This document shows positions 16,991 through 27,220 of a DNA stretch of 64,000 nt, one piece after another. The notes below the pieces were generated by a model. The model was not told the DNA's origin. It saw only the letters and a program-made list of their open reading frames with translations, and did no database searches. This stretch comes from an uncultured Nocardioides sp. Lineage in GTDB: Bacteria > Actinomycetota > Actinomycetes > Propionibacteriales > Nocardioidaceae. The translations under genes were made by a program, and so were the position numbers. Positions within the stretch are counted from its first letter, which is position 1, and each line of letters starts with the position of its first letter. The DNA lies in the NCBI RefSeq assembly GCF_947488515.1, contig NZ_CANKZF010000001.1, positions 496,001-560,000 on the forward strand. Reading direction: 5' to 3'.

Positions 16991-19122
16991 CCTCACTGAT
17001 CACCACCGACCTCGTCCGGCTGGGCGCCGACTGGGGCTCGGACAAGCACGACGTCATCCGCGCCCTCGCCGGCGTCGTGGACGACGCCGGCCGAGCCACC
17101 AGCAAGGACCAGCTCATCGAGGACGCGTTCGCGCGCGAGTCCACCTCCGCCACCGGTCTGCCGGGCGGCATCGCGATCCCGCACTGCCGCACGGCCGGGG
17201 TCGAGGTGCCGACGCTCGCCTTCGCGCGCCTCGAGCCGCCCGTCGACTTCGGCGCCAAGGACGGCCCGGCCGACCTGGCGTTCCTCATCGCCGCGCCGGC
17301 CGGCGGCGACGCCGACCACCTCACCATCCTCACCAAGCTGGCCCGTGCCCTGGTCAAGCCCGCCTTCACCGACGCGCTCCGGGCCGCGGAGAGCGACGAG
17401 GAGGTCGTCGACCTGGTCGCCCACGAGCTCGGCGAGCCCGCCCCGGCCCCGAAGCACGCCGCCCCGGCGTCCGGTGCGCCCTCCGGAGCAGCCGTCCCCG
17501 GTGGCGGGGAGACGACCGCCCCCGAGCAGGCCGCCGGCGCCGCGGCCCCTGCGGCGACTGCCACCGCTGCTCCCGCCGCCACGACGTCGCTCGTCGCGGT
17601 CACCGCGTGCCCGACCGGCATCGCCCACACCTACATGGCCGCCGAGGCCCTCGAGGCCGCCGCCGAGCGCGCCGGGGTCGACATCGCGGTCGAGACCCAG
17701 GGCTCGGTGGGTGCCACGCCGCTGCCGCACGACACGATCGCCCGCGCCGGCGCGGTGATCTTCGCCGTCGATGTCGGCGTGCGCGACCGCGGCCGGTTCG
17801 CCGGGAAGCCGATGGTGAGCTCGAGCGTGAAGCGCCCGATCGACGATGCCGACGCGATGATCGCGGAGGCACTGCGCTACGCCGCCGATCCAGCGGGATC
17901 ACCGCGCGTGGAGGGCGAGGCCTCGGCCGGGGGTGCCGCTGCGGCCGAGGAGTCGTGGGGCGGGCGCATCCGGCGGGTCCTGATGACCGGCGTCTCCTAC
18001 ATGATCCCGTTCGTGGCCGCGGGCGGTCTGCTGATCGCTCTCAGCTTCCTGCTCGGTGGCTACGAGATCGTCGGCCCCTACGGCGACATCGCCGTCAACT
18101 ACGGCCTCTTCAACCTCCCCGACCCCGAGGCACTCGGGCTCGACCACGCGCTGTTCAACTCCGGGCTGATGGCCTACATCGGGGCGCTCTTCTTCATCAT
18201 CGGCAAGACGGCCTTCGCGCTGTTCCTGCCGGCCCTGGGCGGGTACATCGCGTACGCGATCGCCGACCGCCCCGGCATCGCACCGGGCTTCGTCCTCGGT
18301 GGCCTCTCGGCCAACCTGTTCAACGTGCAGACCTCCGACGGCGTCGCCTACCCGGCCACCGGGTTCATCGGCGCGATGATCGGCGGCGCCCTGGCGGGCA
18401 TCGCGGCCCACTGGATCGCGAGCTGGAAGGTGCCGACCTGGGCCCGCGGCCTGATGCCGGTCCTGGTCATCCCGCTGTTCGCGTCGGTGCTGGCCGGCCT
18501 GACGATGCTCATCGTGCTCGGCAGGCCGATCTCCTGGCTCATGGACCAGCTGACCGAGGGCCTCAACTCGATGTCGGGGAGCAGCGCGATCCTCCTCGGT
18601 ATCGTCCTGGGCCTGATGATGGCGTTCGACATGGGCGGTCCGCTCAACAAGGTCGCCTACACCTTCGCCGCCGTCGGTGTCGGGGGTGCGTCACTGGCCA
18701 GCGACGCACCCGAGCTCCAGATCATGGCCGCGGTCATGCTGGCGGGCATGGTCCCGCCGATCGCCCTGGCGCTGGCCACCGTCGTCCGGCCCGGGCTCTT
18801 CAGCGTCCCCGAGCGGGAGAACGGCAAGGCCGGGTGGCTGCTGGGACTGTCGTTCATCACCGAGGGTGCCATCCCCTTCGCCGCGGCCGACCCGCTGCGC
18901 GTGATCCCGGGCATCATGGCCGGCAGCGCCGTCACGGGCGGGCTGTCGATGGCGATGGAGGTCGGCGTGCGCGCTCCGCACGGAGGGATCTTCGTGCTGT
19001 TCGCCGTCGAGAACGTCCTCGGCTACCTGATCGCGCTCGCCGCCGGCGTGGTCGTCGGTGCCTTCGCCGTCATCGCGCTCAAGAGCATCGGCAAGCCCGA
19101 CACCGACGTCGCTACTGTCTGA
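16987..19122 (+). CDS. fruA: PTS fructose permease EIIABC
   Basis: 711 residues. Domains in order: EIIA (phosphoacceptor His66 in GIAIPHC), an Ala/Pro-rich linker of about 45 residues, EIIB (Cys208 in TACPTGIAHTYMA), and the EIIC membrane domain with several spans and the substrate-site GGPLNKVAY and TEGAIPF motifs. It imports fructose and delivers fructose 1-phosphate to FruK, whose gene overlaps it by four bases. The IIA-IIB-IIC order on one chain is common in actinobacteria. Confidence 0.95.
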   Translation: MTSLITTDLVRLGADWGSDKHDVIRALAGVVDDAGRATSKDQLIEDAFARESTSATGLPGGIAIPHCRTAGVEVPTLAFARLEPPVDFGAKDGPADLAFLIAAPAGGDADHLTILTKLARALVKPAFTDALRAAESDEEVVDLVAHELGEPAPAPKHAAPASGAPSGAAVPGGGETTAPEQAAGAAAPAATATAAPAATTSLVAVTACPTGIAHTYMAAEALEAAAERAGVDIAVETQGSVGATPLPHDTIARAGAVIFAVDVGVRDRGRFAGKPMVSSSVKRPIDDADAMIAEALRYAADPAGSPRVEGEASAGGAAAAEESWGGRIRRVLMTGVSYMIPFVAAGGLLIALSFLLGGYEIVGPYGDIAVNYGLFNLPDPEALGLDHALFNSGLMAYIGALFFIIGKTAFALFLPALGGYIAYAIADRPGIAPGFVLGGLSANLFNVQTSDGVAYPATGFIGAMIGGALAGIAAHWIASWKVPTWARGLMPVLVIPLFASVLAGLTMLIVLGRPISWLMDQLTEGLNSMSGSSAILLGIVLGLMMAFDMGGPLNKVAYTFAAVGVGGASLASDAPELQIMAAVMLAGMVPPIALALATVVRPGLFSVPERENGKAGWLLGLSFITEGAIPFAAADPLRVIPGIMAGSAVTGGLSMAMEVGVRAPHGGIFVLFAVENVLGYLIALAAGVVVGAFAVIALKSIGKPDTDVATV

Positions 19123-19189
19123 GCACCATCACCCGTCCCCGCCGTCCCGACCCCCGTCCCGACCCCAGTCCAGACCCTTGAGGAGAACC

Positions 19190-19432
19190 ATGCCCAGCAA
19201 GTCCGTCGTCGTCGGCTCCGCCGTCGGCCTCCACGCCCGTCCCGCCGCGATCATCGCCGAGAAGGCCGCCGAGCTCGGCTCGGACGTCACCATCAACGGC
19301 GTCGACGCGAGCTCCTCGCTGATGATCATGACCCTGGGCGCCGGCAACGGCGACACGGTCGAGGTCGCCGGTGACGACCAGGCCGCGGTCGACACGATCG
19401 CCGCGCTGGTCGAGCAGGACCTCGACGCCTGA
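19190..19432 (+). CDS. ptsH: Phosphocarrier protein HPr
   Basis: 80 residues. The phosphorylatable His15 lies in GLHARPAA and the regulatory-serine region SSSLMIMTLGA follows at residues 41-51. HPr carries phosphate from EI to both EIIA domains encoded in this block. The ATG follows a strong TTGAGGAG ribosome binding site. It is the last gene of the fructose operon, 67 bases after fruA, and is followed by a long hairpin. Confidence 0.95.
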   Translation: MPSKSVVVGSAVGLHARPAAIIAEKAAELGSDVTINGVDASSSLMIMTLGAGNGDTVEVAGDDQAAVDTIAALVEQDLDA

Positions 19433-19448
19433 CCTCAGGCTTCACCGT

Positions 19449-19506
19449 CGTGGGCGGTGCGCCAGCCACACTCCGTACGTCGGAGGTGGCAGGGGCACCG
19501 CCCACG
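19449..19506. terminator. Long hairpin terminator between convergent ptsH and the membrane protein gene
   Basis: Perfect 12-base outer arms at 19449-19460 and 19495-19506, with additional imperfect pairing (CCAC..CTCCG against CGGAGGTGG) inside. It lies 16 bases after the ptsH stop and about 23 before the end of the convergent gene, so it probably works in both directions. Confidence 0.7.
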
Positions 19507-19529
19507 CGTACGTCGGGAGCGGCGGGTCG

Positions 19530-20441
19530 TCAGCCCCGAGGTCCGAGCAGGTAGCGCACGCGGACGCGCAGCGCCTGCTCGAGCTCACCGAGCACCTCGG
19601 TGAAGAACTCGCGGCGGTAGTTCTCGTCGGTCACGGCGTAGACGGCGAAGTAGAGCCCGCTGAAGGCCGCCAGGAAGGTCGAGACCTGGACGAGCTCGCG
19701 GCTGACCGGCCGGATGTCCCACGGATAGTTCAGGGGCTCGCCGATCCAGGCCTCGAGCACCTTCTCGTCCATGGCCACCGCGCCGAAGACGAGGAAGAAG
19801 GCGAAGACGGCGAGCGAGAGCAGGAGCACCTGGAAGGCCTGGGTGATGAGCAGCACCAGGACCAGGTTGGTGCGCTGGAGCCCCACGACATCGGCGTCGT
19901 CGCCCAGCTCGTCGCGCCCGACCTCGTCGTCGAGGCGGTCGACCTCCTCGGTCAGTCGCACCACGAGGAACCCGACGGCGAGCGCCGCGAAGAGCATCAC
20001 CGCTCCCCACAGGATGCCGCCGTCGAGTGCCGAGGCAACCATCCAGACCTCGGTGTTGATGAACAGGAACGTCACGAAGAGCAGGAGCATCGGCAGCGCC
20101 CGCGTCGCGAGCGGGAACAGCAGCCCCAGGCTCGCCAGGGTCTGTCGCAGCGCCCAGGTCGCGATCAGGTGCACCCGGAGCGCCCGTCCTGCGTAGACCG
20201 CCGCCACCGCGACGAGCACCGTGATCCCGACGGAGATCCCCGCCGACGGCTCGTTCCACCAGGCGACGGCGATCCCGGCGGGAACGGCCAGCAGCAGACC
20301 CGCGAGCGCCACGGACAGCAGCCGGGCACGGGACAGGCGACGGCGCACCTGCTCGCGGATCGGGTCGACGAAGTAGGGCAGGCCGTGGGCCAGGAACCAC
20401 GCCTCCGCCTCGCGGCGGTCGGCCGGCACCGGCTGCGTCAC
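19530..20441 (-). CDS. Multi-spanning membrane protein of unknown function
   Basis: 303 residues with about six predicted membrane segments in two clusters, residues 45-80 and 110-160, then 190-275. The N-terminal 40 residues are hydrophilic and contain FLAHGLPYFVDPIREQV; the C-terminal 40 are charged. I do not recognise a characterised family, though similar proteins are common in actinobacteria. The GTG start overlaps the ribF stop by four bases (GTGA), so it is probably translated with ribF. Confidence 0.75.
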   Translation of the reverse strand: MTQPVPADRREAEAWFLAHGLPYFVDPIREQVRRRLSRARLLSVALAGLLLAVPAGIAVAWWNEPSAGISVGITVLVAVAAVYAGRALRVHLIATWALRQTLASLGLLFPLATRALPMLLLFVTFLFINTEVWMVASALDGGILWGAVMLFAALAVGFLVVRLTEEVDRLDDEVGRDELGDDADVVGLQRTNLVLVLLITQAFQVLLLSLAVFAFFLVFGAVAMDEKVLEAWIGEPLNYPWDIRPVSRELVQVSTFLAAFSGLYFAVYAVTDENYRREFFTEVLGELEQALRVRVRYLLGPRG

Positions 20442-21373
20442 GCGAGCAGCTCGCGCGCCCGGCGTACGTCGTCGTGCATGGTCTCGATGAGGGCCTCCAT
20501 GCCCTCGAACTTGACCATCCCGCGCAGCCGGTCGACGAAGGCGACCTCGACCTCGACGCCGTAGAGCTCGAGGTCGTCACGGTCGAGGACGTAGGACTCC
20601 ACGCGACGGTCCCGCTCGCCGTCGAAGGTCGGGTTGGTGCCGACCGAGATCGCGGCGGGGTAGGTCTCCCCCGTGTCGAGCCGGGTCAGCCGGCCGGCGT
20701 ACACGCCGTCGGCGGGGGCCGCGTCGACGGGCGGGATCGGGACGTTGGCCGTCGGGTAGCCCATCTCGCGGCCACGCTTGTCGCCCTCGACGACGGTGCC
20801 GCGGACCGTGAACGGTCGGCCCAACGCCTCCGCCGCCCCGGCGACGTCACCGGTGGCCAGGCACTGGCGGACATAGGTCGAGCTCCACACCTGCGGTCCG
20901 CCGTGGAGCGCCACGCCGACGGTCTCGAAGTCGCGGGACCTCCCGGCCTCGACCAGCGTCGCGACCTCGCCGGCGGCCTTGGCACCGAAGCGGAAGTTGG
21001 AGCCGACGACGACCGCCCCGGCGTGCAGCGTGTCGACGAGGATCCGGTCGATGAACTCCAGCGGCGACCACGACGCGATCTCGCGGTCGAAGCCGATCAC
21101 CAGGATCGCGTCGACGCCGGCGCCCTCGAGCAGCCGGGCGCGCGTGTGGATCGAGGTCAGGGTCGGCGGGGCGTGCTCGGGCCGCAGGACCGCCATCGGG
21201 TGCGGGTCGAACGTCACCGCCACGACCGTGTCGATGCCCAGGCGCGCGGCACTGGCCCGCGCCTCGCGGAGCACGTGGGCGTGCCCGAGGTGCACGCCGT
21301 CGAAGTTGCCGATGCTCACCACGGTGCGGCCGAGGTCGGCCGGCACGTCGTCGACGTCTCGCCAGATCTGCAC
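20438..21373 (-). CDS. ribF: Bifunctional riboflavin kinase / FAD synthetase
   Basis: 311 residues. The enzyme makes FMN from riboflavin and ATP, then FAD. The N-terminal nucleotidyltransferase domain has SIGNFDGVHLGHAHVL and VAVTFDPHPM; the C-terminal flavokinase domain has KRGREMGYPTANV and the catalytic VESYVLD segment. In most actinobacteria ribF lies next to rpsO; here more than 13 kb of accessory genes intervene. A TAGGCT box lies 6 nt before the GTG start, so a leaderless transcript is likely. Confidence 0.95.
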   Translation of the reverse strand: MQIWRDVDDVPADLGRTVVSIGNFDGVHLGHAHVLREARASAARLGIDTVVAVTFDPHPMAVLRPEHAPPTLTSIHTRARLLEGAGVDAILVIGFDREIASWSPLEFIDRILVDTLHAGAVVVGSNFRFGAKAAGEVATLVEAGRSRDFETVGVALHGGPQVWSSTYVRQCLATGDVAGAAEALGRPFTVRGTVVEGDKRGREMGYPTANVPIPPVDAAPADGVYAGRLTRLDTGETYPAAISVGTNPTFDGERDRRVESYVLDRDDLELYGVEVEVAFVDRLRGMVKFEGMEALIETMHDDVRRARELLA

Positions 21374-21423
21374 CCGCGAAGCCTACTGGCGGGGCACCTC
21401 TCGCGACCTCCCCCACCCTCGGG

Positions 21424-22293
21424 CTAGACGAAGACCGCGACCGGTCTGGCCTGCGGCCCGCGCTGCTCGTAGAGCGCGAGGAACTGCCCGTCGGGTGCGA
21501 ACACCGCATGGGGGCCGTCGCCGGGAAGGGCGAGGTCGAGCCCACGACCGACCCGCACGTCGCCGGCCTGGTCCTCGTCGAGGTCGAGCGACGCGAAGCT
21601 CGCGCGGGCGGCATCGGCGATCGGCAGGACCGCGAAGTCGTCGGCCAGCTGCTCGAGGGTGCGGGCGACGGAGAGGTCGAAGGGACCGACGGCCGTACGC
21701 CGCAGCGCGGTCAGGTGGCCGCCGACACCGAGCGCCGCCCCGACGTCGCGCGCGATGGCGCGGATGTAGGTGCCCGACGAGCACCGCACCGAGATGTCGA
21801 CGTCGAGCCAGTCGCCGGCGACGTGCTGGTCGTGCACCACCAGCTCGTGGATCGTCACGGGCCGCGCCTTGAGCTCGACCTGCTCGCCGTCGCGGACACG
21901 CTGGTAGGCCCGCTTGCCGTCGACCTTGATCGCGGAGACCGCGGTCGGGACCTGGAGGATGTCGCCGACCTGCTCCTCGAGCTCCGTCTGCACCAGACCC
22001 GGCTGCAGGTGGGACGCCGGGGTGGACGCGGTGACCTCGCCCTCGGCGTCGTCGGTGGTCGTCGAGACTCCGAGCCGCAGCGTGGCGTCGTAGGCCTTCT
22101 CGGTGAGCATGAGGTGGCCGAGCAGGCGGGTGGCGCGGTCGACGCCCAGCACGAGCACGCCCGTGGCCATCGGGTCGAGCGTGCCGGCGTGGCCGACCTT
22201 GCGGGTGCCGGCGAGCCGGCGTACCCGGGCCACCACGTCGTGCGAGGTCATGCCCGGGGCCTTGTCGACGACGACCAGACCGGGGTCGACCAT
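21424..22293 (-). CDS. truB: tRNA pseudouridine(55) synthase
   Basis: 289 residues. It forms pseudouridine 55 in the T-loop of tRNAs. The catalytic Asp is in VGHAGTLDPMATGVL, with other TruB motifs (AYDATLRLG, RCSSGTYIRAIARD) visible. The C-terminal domain carries the extra RNA-binding part. Its ATG overlaps the rbfA stop by one base (TGATG), so the two are co-translated, as in many bacteria. Confidence 0.95.
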   Translation of the reverse strand: MVDPGLVVVDKAPGMTSHDVVARVRRLAGTRKVGHAGTLDPMATGVLVLGVDRATRLLGHLMLTEKAYDATLRLGVSTTTDDAEGEVTASTPASHLQPGLVQTELEEQVGDILQVPTAVSAIKVDGKRAYQRVRDGEQVELKARPVTIHELVVHDQHVAGDWLDVDISVRCSSGTYIRAIARDVGAALGVGGHLTALRRTAVGPFDLSVARTLEQLADDFAVLPIADAARASFASLDLDEDQAGDVRVGRGLDLALPGDGPHAVFAPDGQFLALYEQRGPQARPVAVFV

Positions 22294-22784
22294 CAGGCGC
22301 GATCGTCCTCGGCGTCGAGGTCGTCGAGGTCGTCGAGGTCGTCGTCCTCGTCGTCGAGCTCGTCCTCGGCCACCCGCGGCTTCTTGTAGGGATCGGGCTC
22401 GCCGGCGTACGCCTCGACGCGACGGGCGGCGACCTCCTCGTCCAGCTGCTTGGCACGCGCCAGCACCTCGTCGAGCGCGCGGGCGTTCTCGGGCAGGGCG
22501 TCGGGGATGAACGTCAGCGACGGCACGATGCGCATGCCGAGCTGCTTGGCGACCTCGGAGCGGATCACGCCCTTGGCCGACTCGAGGGCGGCGGCGGTGC
22601 TGGCCAGCTCGTCCTCGGTGCCGAGCACCGTGTAGAAGACCGAGGCCTGCTGGGAGTCACCGGTGACGCGGACGTCGGTGATGGTGACGAAGCCGAGGCG
22701 GGGGTCCTTGATCCGTCGCTCGAGCATCTCGGCGACGATCACCTGGATCCGGTCGGCGATCTTGCGGACGCGGGGATTGGTCAT
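22293..22784 (-). CDS. rbfA: 30S ribosome-binding factor A with a long acidic tail
   Basis: 163 residues. RbfA assists late maturation of the 16S rRNA 5' end. The conserved core [21 protein letters not shown] and [16 protein letters not shown] are at the start; the KH-like core ends near residue 120. The last 25 residues are almost all Asp/Glu with DDLDDLDD repeats, encoded by repeated GTCGAGGTC units. The ATG at 22782-22784 begins the conserved N-terminus. Confidence 0.93.
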   Translation of the reverse strand: MTNPRVRKIADRIQVIVAEMLERRIKDPRLGFVTITDVRVTGDSQQASVFYTVLGTEDELASTAAALESAKGVIRSEVAKQLGMRIVPSLTFIPDALPENARALDEVLARAKQLDEEVAARRVEAYAGEPDPYKKPRVAEDELDDEDDDLDDLDDLDAEDDRA

Positions 22785-22805
22785 GGCTCCAGTCTCTCCT
22801 ACTCG

Positions 22806-22914
22806 GTGACCGGGCACTTCCTCGCGCCCGGACGTGCTGACCGGGCACTCCCTCGCGTTGGTACGCGAGGAAGTGCCCGGTCGGTGACACAGACGGGCAC
22901 GAAGGTGCCCGGTC
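22806..22914. repeat. Palindromic intergenic repeat element between rbfA and infB
   Basis: A hairpin with 19-base arms (22839-22857 and 22864-22882, 18 of 19 matching) and a 6-base loop. The left arm sequence occurs again as a direct copy at 22808-22826, and a third shorter GGGCAC/GTGCCC hairpin lies at 22895-22910. The three share the CGGGCAC core, suggesting a repetitive family rather than a single terminator. It fills the whole gap between infB and rbfA. Confidence 0.75.
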
Positions 22915-22916
22915 GA

Positions 22917-25739
22917 TCAGGTGCGCGCGATCTCGCGCATCTCGAACGCCTCGACGATGTCGCCGATCTTGATGTCCTGGAAGTTCCGGAGCACCAGACC
23001 GCACTCGAAGCCCTCGCGGACCTCGGACGCGTCGTCCTTCTCGCGGCGCAGCGAGGAGAGGTCGAGGTTGTCGGCCACCACCGCTCCGTCGCGCAGGACC
23101 CGCACCTTGGCGTTGCGGCGGATGAGACCCGACGTGACCATGCAGCCCGCGATGTTGCCGGCCTTGGACGAGCGGAAGATCTCGCGGATCTCCGCCTGGC
23201 CGAGGGTCGACTCCTCGTAGATGGGCTTGAGCATGCCCTTGAGCGCCGCCTCGATCTCCTCGATCGCCTGGTAGATGACCGAGTAGTAGCGGATCTCGAC
23301 ACCTTCCTTGTCGGCCATCTGGCTCGCCTTGCCCTGCGGGCGGACGTTGAAGCCGATGATGATGGCGTCGGAGGCGGCGGCGAGGTCAACGTTGGTCTCG
23401 GTGATCGCACCGACACCGCGGTCGATCACGCGCAGGGAGACCTCGTCGCCCACGTCGATCTGCGACAGCGCGTCCTCGAGTGCCTCGACCGAACCGGACA
23501 CGTCGCCCTTGAGGATGAGGTTGAGCTCCTGGCTCTCGCCCTTCTCCATGGAGGCCATGAAGTCCTCGAGGCTGCGGCGCACGCGGCGCTTGGCCTGCAT
23601 GGCCGCCCGCTCGCGCGCCTCGCGCTTCTCGGCGATCTGGCGGGCCATGCGGTCGTCCTCGACCACGATGAAGTTCTGGCCCGCACCCGGCACCGCCGAG
23701 AGACCCAGCACCATCGCCGGACGCGACGGGTCGGCCTCGGTGATCTCCTGGCCGTGCTCGTCGAGCATGGCACGCACACGACCGTGGGCCGGACCGGCCA
23801 CGATCGAGTCGCCCACGCGGAGGGTTCCGCGCTGGACGAGCACCGTGGCGACCGGACCGCGACCGCGGTCGAGGTGCGCCTCGACCACGAGGCCCTGGGC
23901 GTCCTGGTCGGGGTTGGCGCGCAGGTCGAGCGACGCGTCGGCGGTGAGGACGACGGCCTCGAGCAGCTTGTCGAGGTTGAGCCCGGCCTTGGCCGAGACG
24001 TCGACGAACATCGCGTCGCCGCCGTACTCCTCGGGGATCAGGCCGTACTCGGTGAGCTGGCCACGGACCTTGGTGGAGTCGGCCTCCGGCTTGTCGATCT
24101 TGTTGACCGCCACCACGATCGGCACGTTGGCCGCCTTGGCGTGGTTGAGCGCCTCGACCGTCTGCGGCATGACGCCGTCGTCGGCCGCGACGACCAGGAT
24201 CGCGATGTCGGTGGCCTGGGCACCACGGGCACGCATGGCGGTGAACGCCTCGTGGCCCGGGGTGTCGATGAGGGTGATGCGACGGTCGTCGCCGTCGACC
24301 TCGGTGTGGACCTGGTAGGCACCGATGTGCTGGGTGATGCCGCCGGCCTCCTTGTCGACCACGTTGGCGTCACGCAGCGCGTCGAGGAGCTTGGTCTTGC
24401 CGTGGTCGACGTGACCCATGACGGTCACGACCGGCGGACGGATGACCAGGTCGGACTCGTCGCCCTCGTCGGCACCGAACTCGAGGTCGAACGTCTCGAG
24501 CAGCTCGCGGTCCTCGTCCTCGGGAGAGACGATCTGGACGACGTAGTTGAGCTCCTCGGCGAGCAGCTCGAACGTCTCGTCACCGACCGACTGGGTCGAG
24601 GTGACCATCTCGCCGAGCGAGAACAGCATCTGCACGAGGGCAGCTGCGTCCACGTTGATGCGCTCGGCGAAGTCGGTCAGCGAGGCGCCACGCGGGAGAC
24701 GCACGGTCTCGCCGTTGCCCTTGCGGACCCGCACGCCACCCAGGGTGGGGGCGTCCATGGCCTCGAACTCTTGACGACGTGCGCGCTTCGACTTGCGACC
24801 ACGGCGCGACGGGCCACCGGGGCGACCGAAGGCACCCTGGGTCTGGCCACGCTGGCCGGGACGACCGCCACCGGGACGACCGCCACCGGACGGGCCGAAG
24901 CCACCGGGACGACCGGGGGCACCACCGGGGGCGCCGGCGCCGGGACGACCCGGAGCACCGCCACGGCTGGGGGCACCCGGACGGCCGGGGCCGCCTCCGG
25001 GGCCGCCACCGGGACCGCCACGGGCCGGACGACCGCCCGGACCGTTGCCGAAGGCCGCGGGGGACTTCGGCATCATCGCCGGGTTGGGGCGCGGCATGCC
25101 GGGACGGCCCTCGCCGCCGGCCGGCGGACGGGGCGGACGGCTGTCGTCGCCACCGGTGCGCGGGGCGGGGCGCTGGCCCATGCCCTGGCTCGGGGCGAAC
25201 GGGTTGTTGCCCGGGCGCGGGGCTCCGGGACGACCGACCGGACGAGGTGCGGGGCTCGGGGCCTTCGCTGCCGGAGCAGCAGGTGCCTCGGGCTCGGCCG
25301 GCGGGGCCTTGGGCTCGGCGGCCGGTGCCTTGGGGCCGGGCTTGGGGCCGGGCCGGGCAGCAGGCGCCGCCGGCTCGGCGGCCGGGGCCGCGGTCTCGGC
25401 AGGCGCCTCGGCCGGGGCCTCGGGAGCCGCGGGGGCCTCAGCGACCTCGACGACCTCGGGGGTCTCGGTGGCTGCAGGGGCCGGTGCGGGCTTGGGGCCG
25501 GGCTTGGGCGCGGCCTTCTTGGCGGCGGGCTTGTCGGCCGCCACAGTCTCGGCGGGGGCTGCGGCCGCTGCGGCCTTCAGCTCGTCGCCGTACTGCTTCT
25601 TGAAGCGCATCTCGACGGGCGGCTCGACAGTCGACGATGCCGACTTGACGAACTCCCCCATCTCCTTGAGCTTCTCGAGAACGAACTTGCTCTCGACTCC
25701 GAACTCCTTGGCGAGTTCGTGGACTCGGGTCTTTGCCAC
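22917..25739 (-). CDS. infB: Translation initiation factor IF-2
   Basis: 940 residues. The N-terminal domain ([17 protein letters not shown]) is followed by a 250-residue Ala/Pro/Gly/Arg-rich low-complexity linker with repeated GGAPGRPG units, typical of actinobacterial IF-2. The GTPase G1 motif is [15 protein letters not shown]3 DTPGHEAF, G4 NKID. Domains binding initiator tRNA follow. The start is the GTG at 25737-25739, beginning the conserved IF2_N domain. Confidence 0.97.
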   Translation of the reverse strand: MAKTRVHELAKEFGVESKFVLEKLKEMGEFVKSASSTVEPPVEMRFKKQYGDELKAAAAAAPAETVAADKPAAKKAAPKPGPKPAPAPAATETPEVVEVAEAPAAPEAPAEAPAETAAPAAEPAAPAARPGPKPGPKAPAAEPKAPPAEPEAPAAPAAKAPSPAPRPVGRPGAPRPGNNPFAPSQGMGQRPAPRTGGDDSRPPRPPAGGEGRPGMPRPNPAMMPKSPAAFGNGPGGRPARGGPGGGPGGGPGRPGAPSRGGAPGRPGAGAPGGAPGRPGGFGPSGGGRPGGGRPGQRGQTQGAFGRPGGPSRRGRKSKRARRQEFEAMDAPTLGGVRVRKGNGETVRLPRGASLTDFAERINVDAAALVQMLFSLGEMVTSTQSVGDETFELLAEELNYVVQIVSPEDEDRELLETFDLEFGADEGDESDLVIRPPVVTVMGHVDHGKTKLLDALRDANVVDKEAGGITQHIGAYQVHTEVDGDDRRITLIDTPGHEAFTAMRARGAQATDIAILVVAADDGVMPQTVEALNHAKAANVPIVVAVNKIDKPEADSTKVRGQLTEYGLIPEEYGGDAMFVDVSAKAGLNLDKLLEAVVLTADASLDLRANPDQDAQGLVVEAHLDRGRGPVATVLVQRGTLRVGDSIVAGPAHGRVRAMLDEHGQEITEADPSRPAMVLGLSAVPGAGQNFIVVEDDRMARQIAEKREARERAAMQAKRRVRRSLEDFMASMEKGESQELNLILKGDVSGSVEALEDALSQIDVGDEVSLRVIDRGVGAITETNVDLAAASDAIIIGFNVRPQGKASQMADKEGVEIRYYSVIYQAIEEIEAALKGMLKPIYEESTLGQAEIREIFRSSKAGNIAGCMVTSGLIRRNAKVRVLRDGAVVADNLDLSSLRREKDDASEVREGFECGLVLRNFQDIKIGDIVEAFEMREIART

Positions 25740-25838
25740 GGTTGTTTCGGTCTCCTTCTGGTCCGTGACCCCAGAAGGAGAGGGGAAACGGAACAGCTAG
25801 TGGGTGTGCACACTCATTACGAGTTACTCATCGAGTGC

Positions 25839-26180
25839 TCATGAGCTGCGTGCTCCAGTTTCTGGTCGGTGCTGCGGTGAATCGGACTGGTGGATCTCGG
25901 CGAGGTGGTCGGCCACCGGCGCCGCGCTGAGCCCCTCGCCCGAGCGGAGGGCCCGGGGAAACGCTCGGCGTCGCACCGCGAGCTGCCAACACTCGGGCGT
26001 GGGGTGGACGTGCGCCCCGCGGCCGGGTGCCCGGCGGTCCGGATCGGGCACCAGGGCTGGTCTGCCCTCGGCGTCCGAGCCTGCAACCACACGCAGCAGC
26101 TCGCTCGCAGCGGCCTTCGCGCGACAACCCACACAGGTCCGGACGGGTCCGGGCGCAGGGGTGTCAGTCGTGGTGGCCAC
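25839..26180 (-). CDS. ylxR: YlxR family RNA-binding protein
   Basis: 113 residues. The conserved core PVRTCVGCRAKAAASELLRVV and GRGAHVHPTPECWQLAVRRRAF match the YlxR (DUF448) fold. YlxR proteins bind RNA; RNase P interaction has been reported for the B. subtilis member. The GTG start follows a GGAGG at short distance. It sits in the conserved nusA-ylxR-infB order. The last 25 residues are a poorly conserved tail. Confidence 0.9.
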   Translation of the reverse strand: MATTTDTPAPGPVRTCVGCRAKAAASELLRVVAGSDAEGRPALVPDPDRRAPGRGAHVHPTPECWQLAVRRRAFPRALRSGEGLSAAPVADHLAEIHQSDSPQHRPETGARSS

Positions 26181-26242
26181 TGACCTCCACTCTAGCCGGT
26201 GTGACCAGTGGTTTACGAACTGGGCGTCCGCGGGGGCCGGGG

Positions 26243-27220
26243 CTACTCCGGCGCGGGAGCCTCATCCGAGCGGATGTCGATGCGCCAACCGGTGAGCCGG
26301 GCGGCGAGGCGGGCGTTCTGCCCCTCCTTGCCGATGGCCAGGGAGAGCTGGAAGTCGGGCACGACCACCCGGCACGAGCGTGCGGCCAGGTCGACGATCT
26401 CCACCGAGGTGACCCGGGCCGGCGAGAGCGCATGCCCGACGAGCTCGGCCGGGTCCTCGGCCCAGTCGACGATGTCGATCTTCTCGCCGTGCAGCTCGCT
26501 CATCACGTTGCGCACGCGCTGGCCCATCGGACCGATGCAGGCGCCCTTGGCGTTGACGCCGGGGACGGTCGAGTGCACCGCGATCTTGGTGCGGTGGCCG
26601 GCCTCGCGGGCGATGGCGGCGACCTCCACGGTGCCGTCGGCGATCTCGGGCACCTCGAGCGCGAAGAGCTTCTTGACCAGGGTCGGGTGGGACCGGGAGA
26701 GCGTGATCTGGGGGCCGCGCATGCCCTTGCGGACCGACGTGACCAGGCACTTGATGCGCTCGCCGTGGACGTACTTCTCCCCCGGCACGCGCTCGCTGAC
26801 CGGCAGGATGGCCTCGATCTTGCCGAGGTCGACCATCACGTCGTCGGGGTTGCGCCCCTGCTGGATGATCCCGGAGATGATGTCGCCCTCCTTGCCGGCG
26901 AACTCCCCGAACTTGATCTCGTCCTCGGCGTCGCGCAGCCGCTGGAGCATGACCTGCTTGGCGGTCGTCGCGGCGATCCGACCGAAGCCCTGGGGCGTGT
27001 CGTCGTACTCCGCACCGGCCGTTCCGTCCTCGTCGATCTCGCGCGCCCAGACGGTGACGTGACCGGACTTGCGGTCCAGCTCGACGCGCGCGGGGTGCGA
27101 GGACTCGGTGGCGCGCTGGTAGGCGGTGAGCAGGGCCTGCTCGATGGCCTCGGCCAGCACCTCGAAGGAGATCTCCTTCTCACGCTCCAGCATGCGCAGG
27201 ATGCTCAGGTCGATGTCCAT
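26243..27220 (-). CDS. nusA: Transcription termination/antitermination factor NusA
   Basis: 325 residues. N-terminal RNA-polymerase-binding domain ([18 protein letters not shown]), S1 domain ([22 protein letters not shown]), then two KH domains ([17 protein letters not shown] and [18 protein letters not shown]). Actinobacterial NusA lacks the C-terminal acidic repeats of E. coli, consistent with the length here. Its ATG shares one base with the rimP stop (TGATG). Confidence 0.96.
   Translation of the reverse strand: MDIDLSILRMLEREKEISFEVLAEAIEQALLTAYQRATESSHPARVELDRKSGHVTVWAREIDEDGTAGAEYDDTPQGFGRIAATTAKQVMLQRLRDAEDEIKFGEFAGKEGDIISGIIQQGRNPDDVMVDLGKIEAILPVSERVPGEKYVHGERIKCLVTSVRKGMRGPQITLSRSHPTLVKKLFALEVPEIADGTVEVAAIAREAGHRTKIAVHSTVPGVNAKGACIGPMGQRVRNVMSELHGEKIDIVDWAEDPAELVGHALSPARVTSVEIVDLAARSCRVVVPDFQLSLAIGKEGQNARLAARLTGWRIDIRSDEAPAPE

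Noticed and set aside
22806..25844. 1012-residue frame opposite infB
   Set aside because: Antisense to a certain gene in GC-rich DNA, with repetitive low-complexity content only.
25800..25846. Repeated CTCAT motifs and the GCTCATGAGC palindrome between infB and ylxR as an operator
   Set aside because: The motifs are short, unevenly spaced and partly inside the ylxR stop region, so there is too little to support a site.
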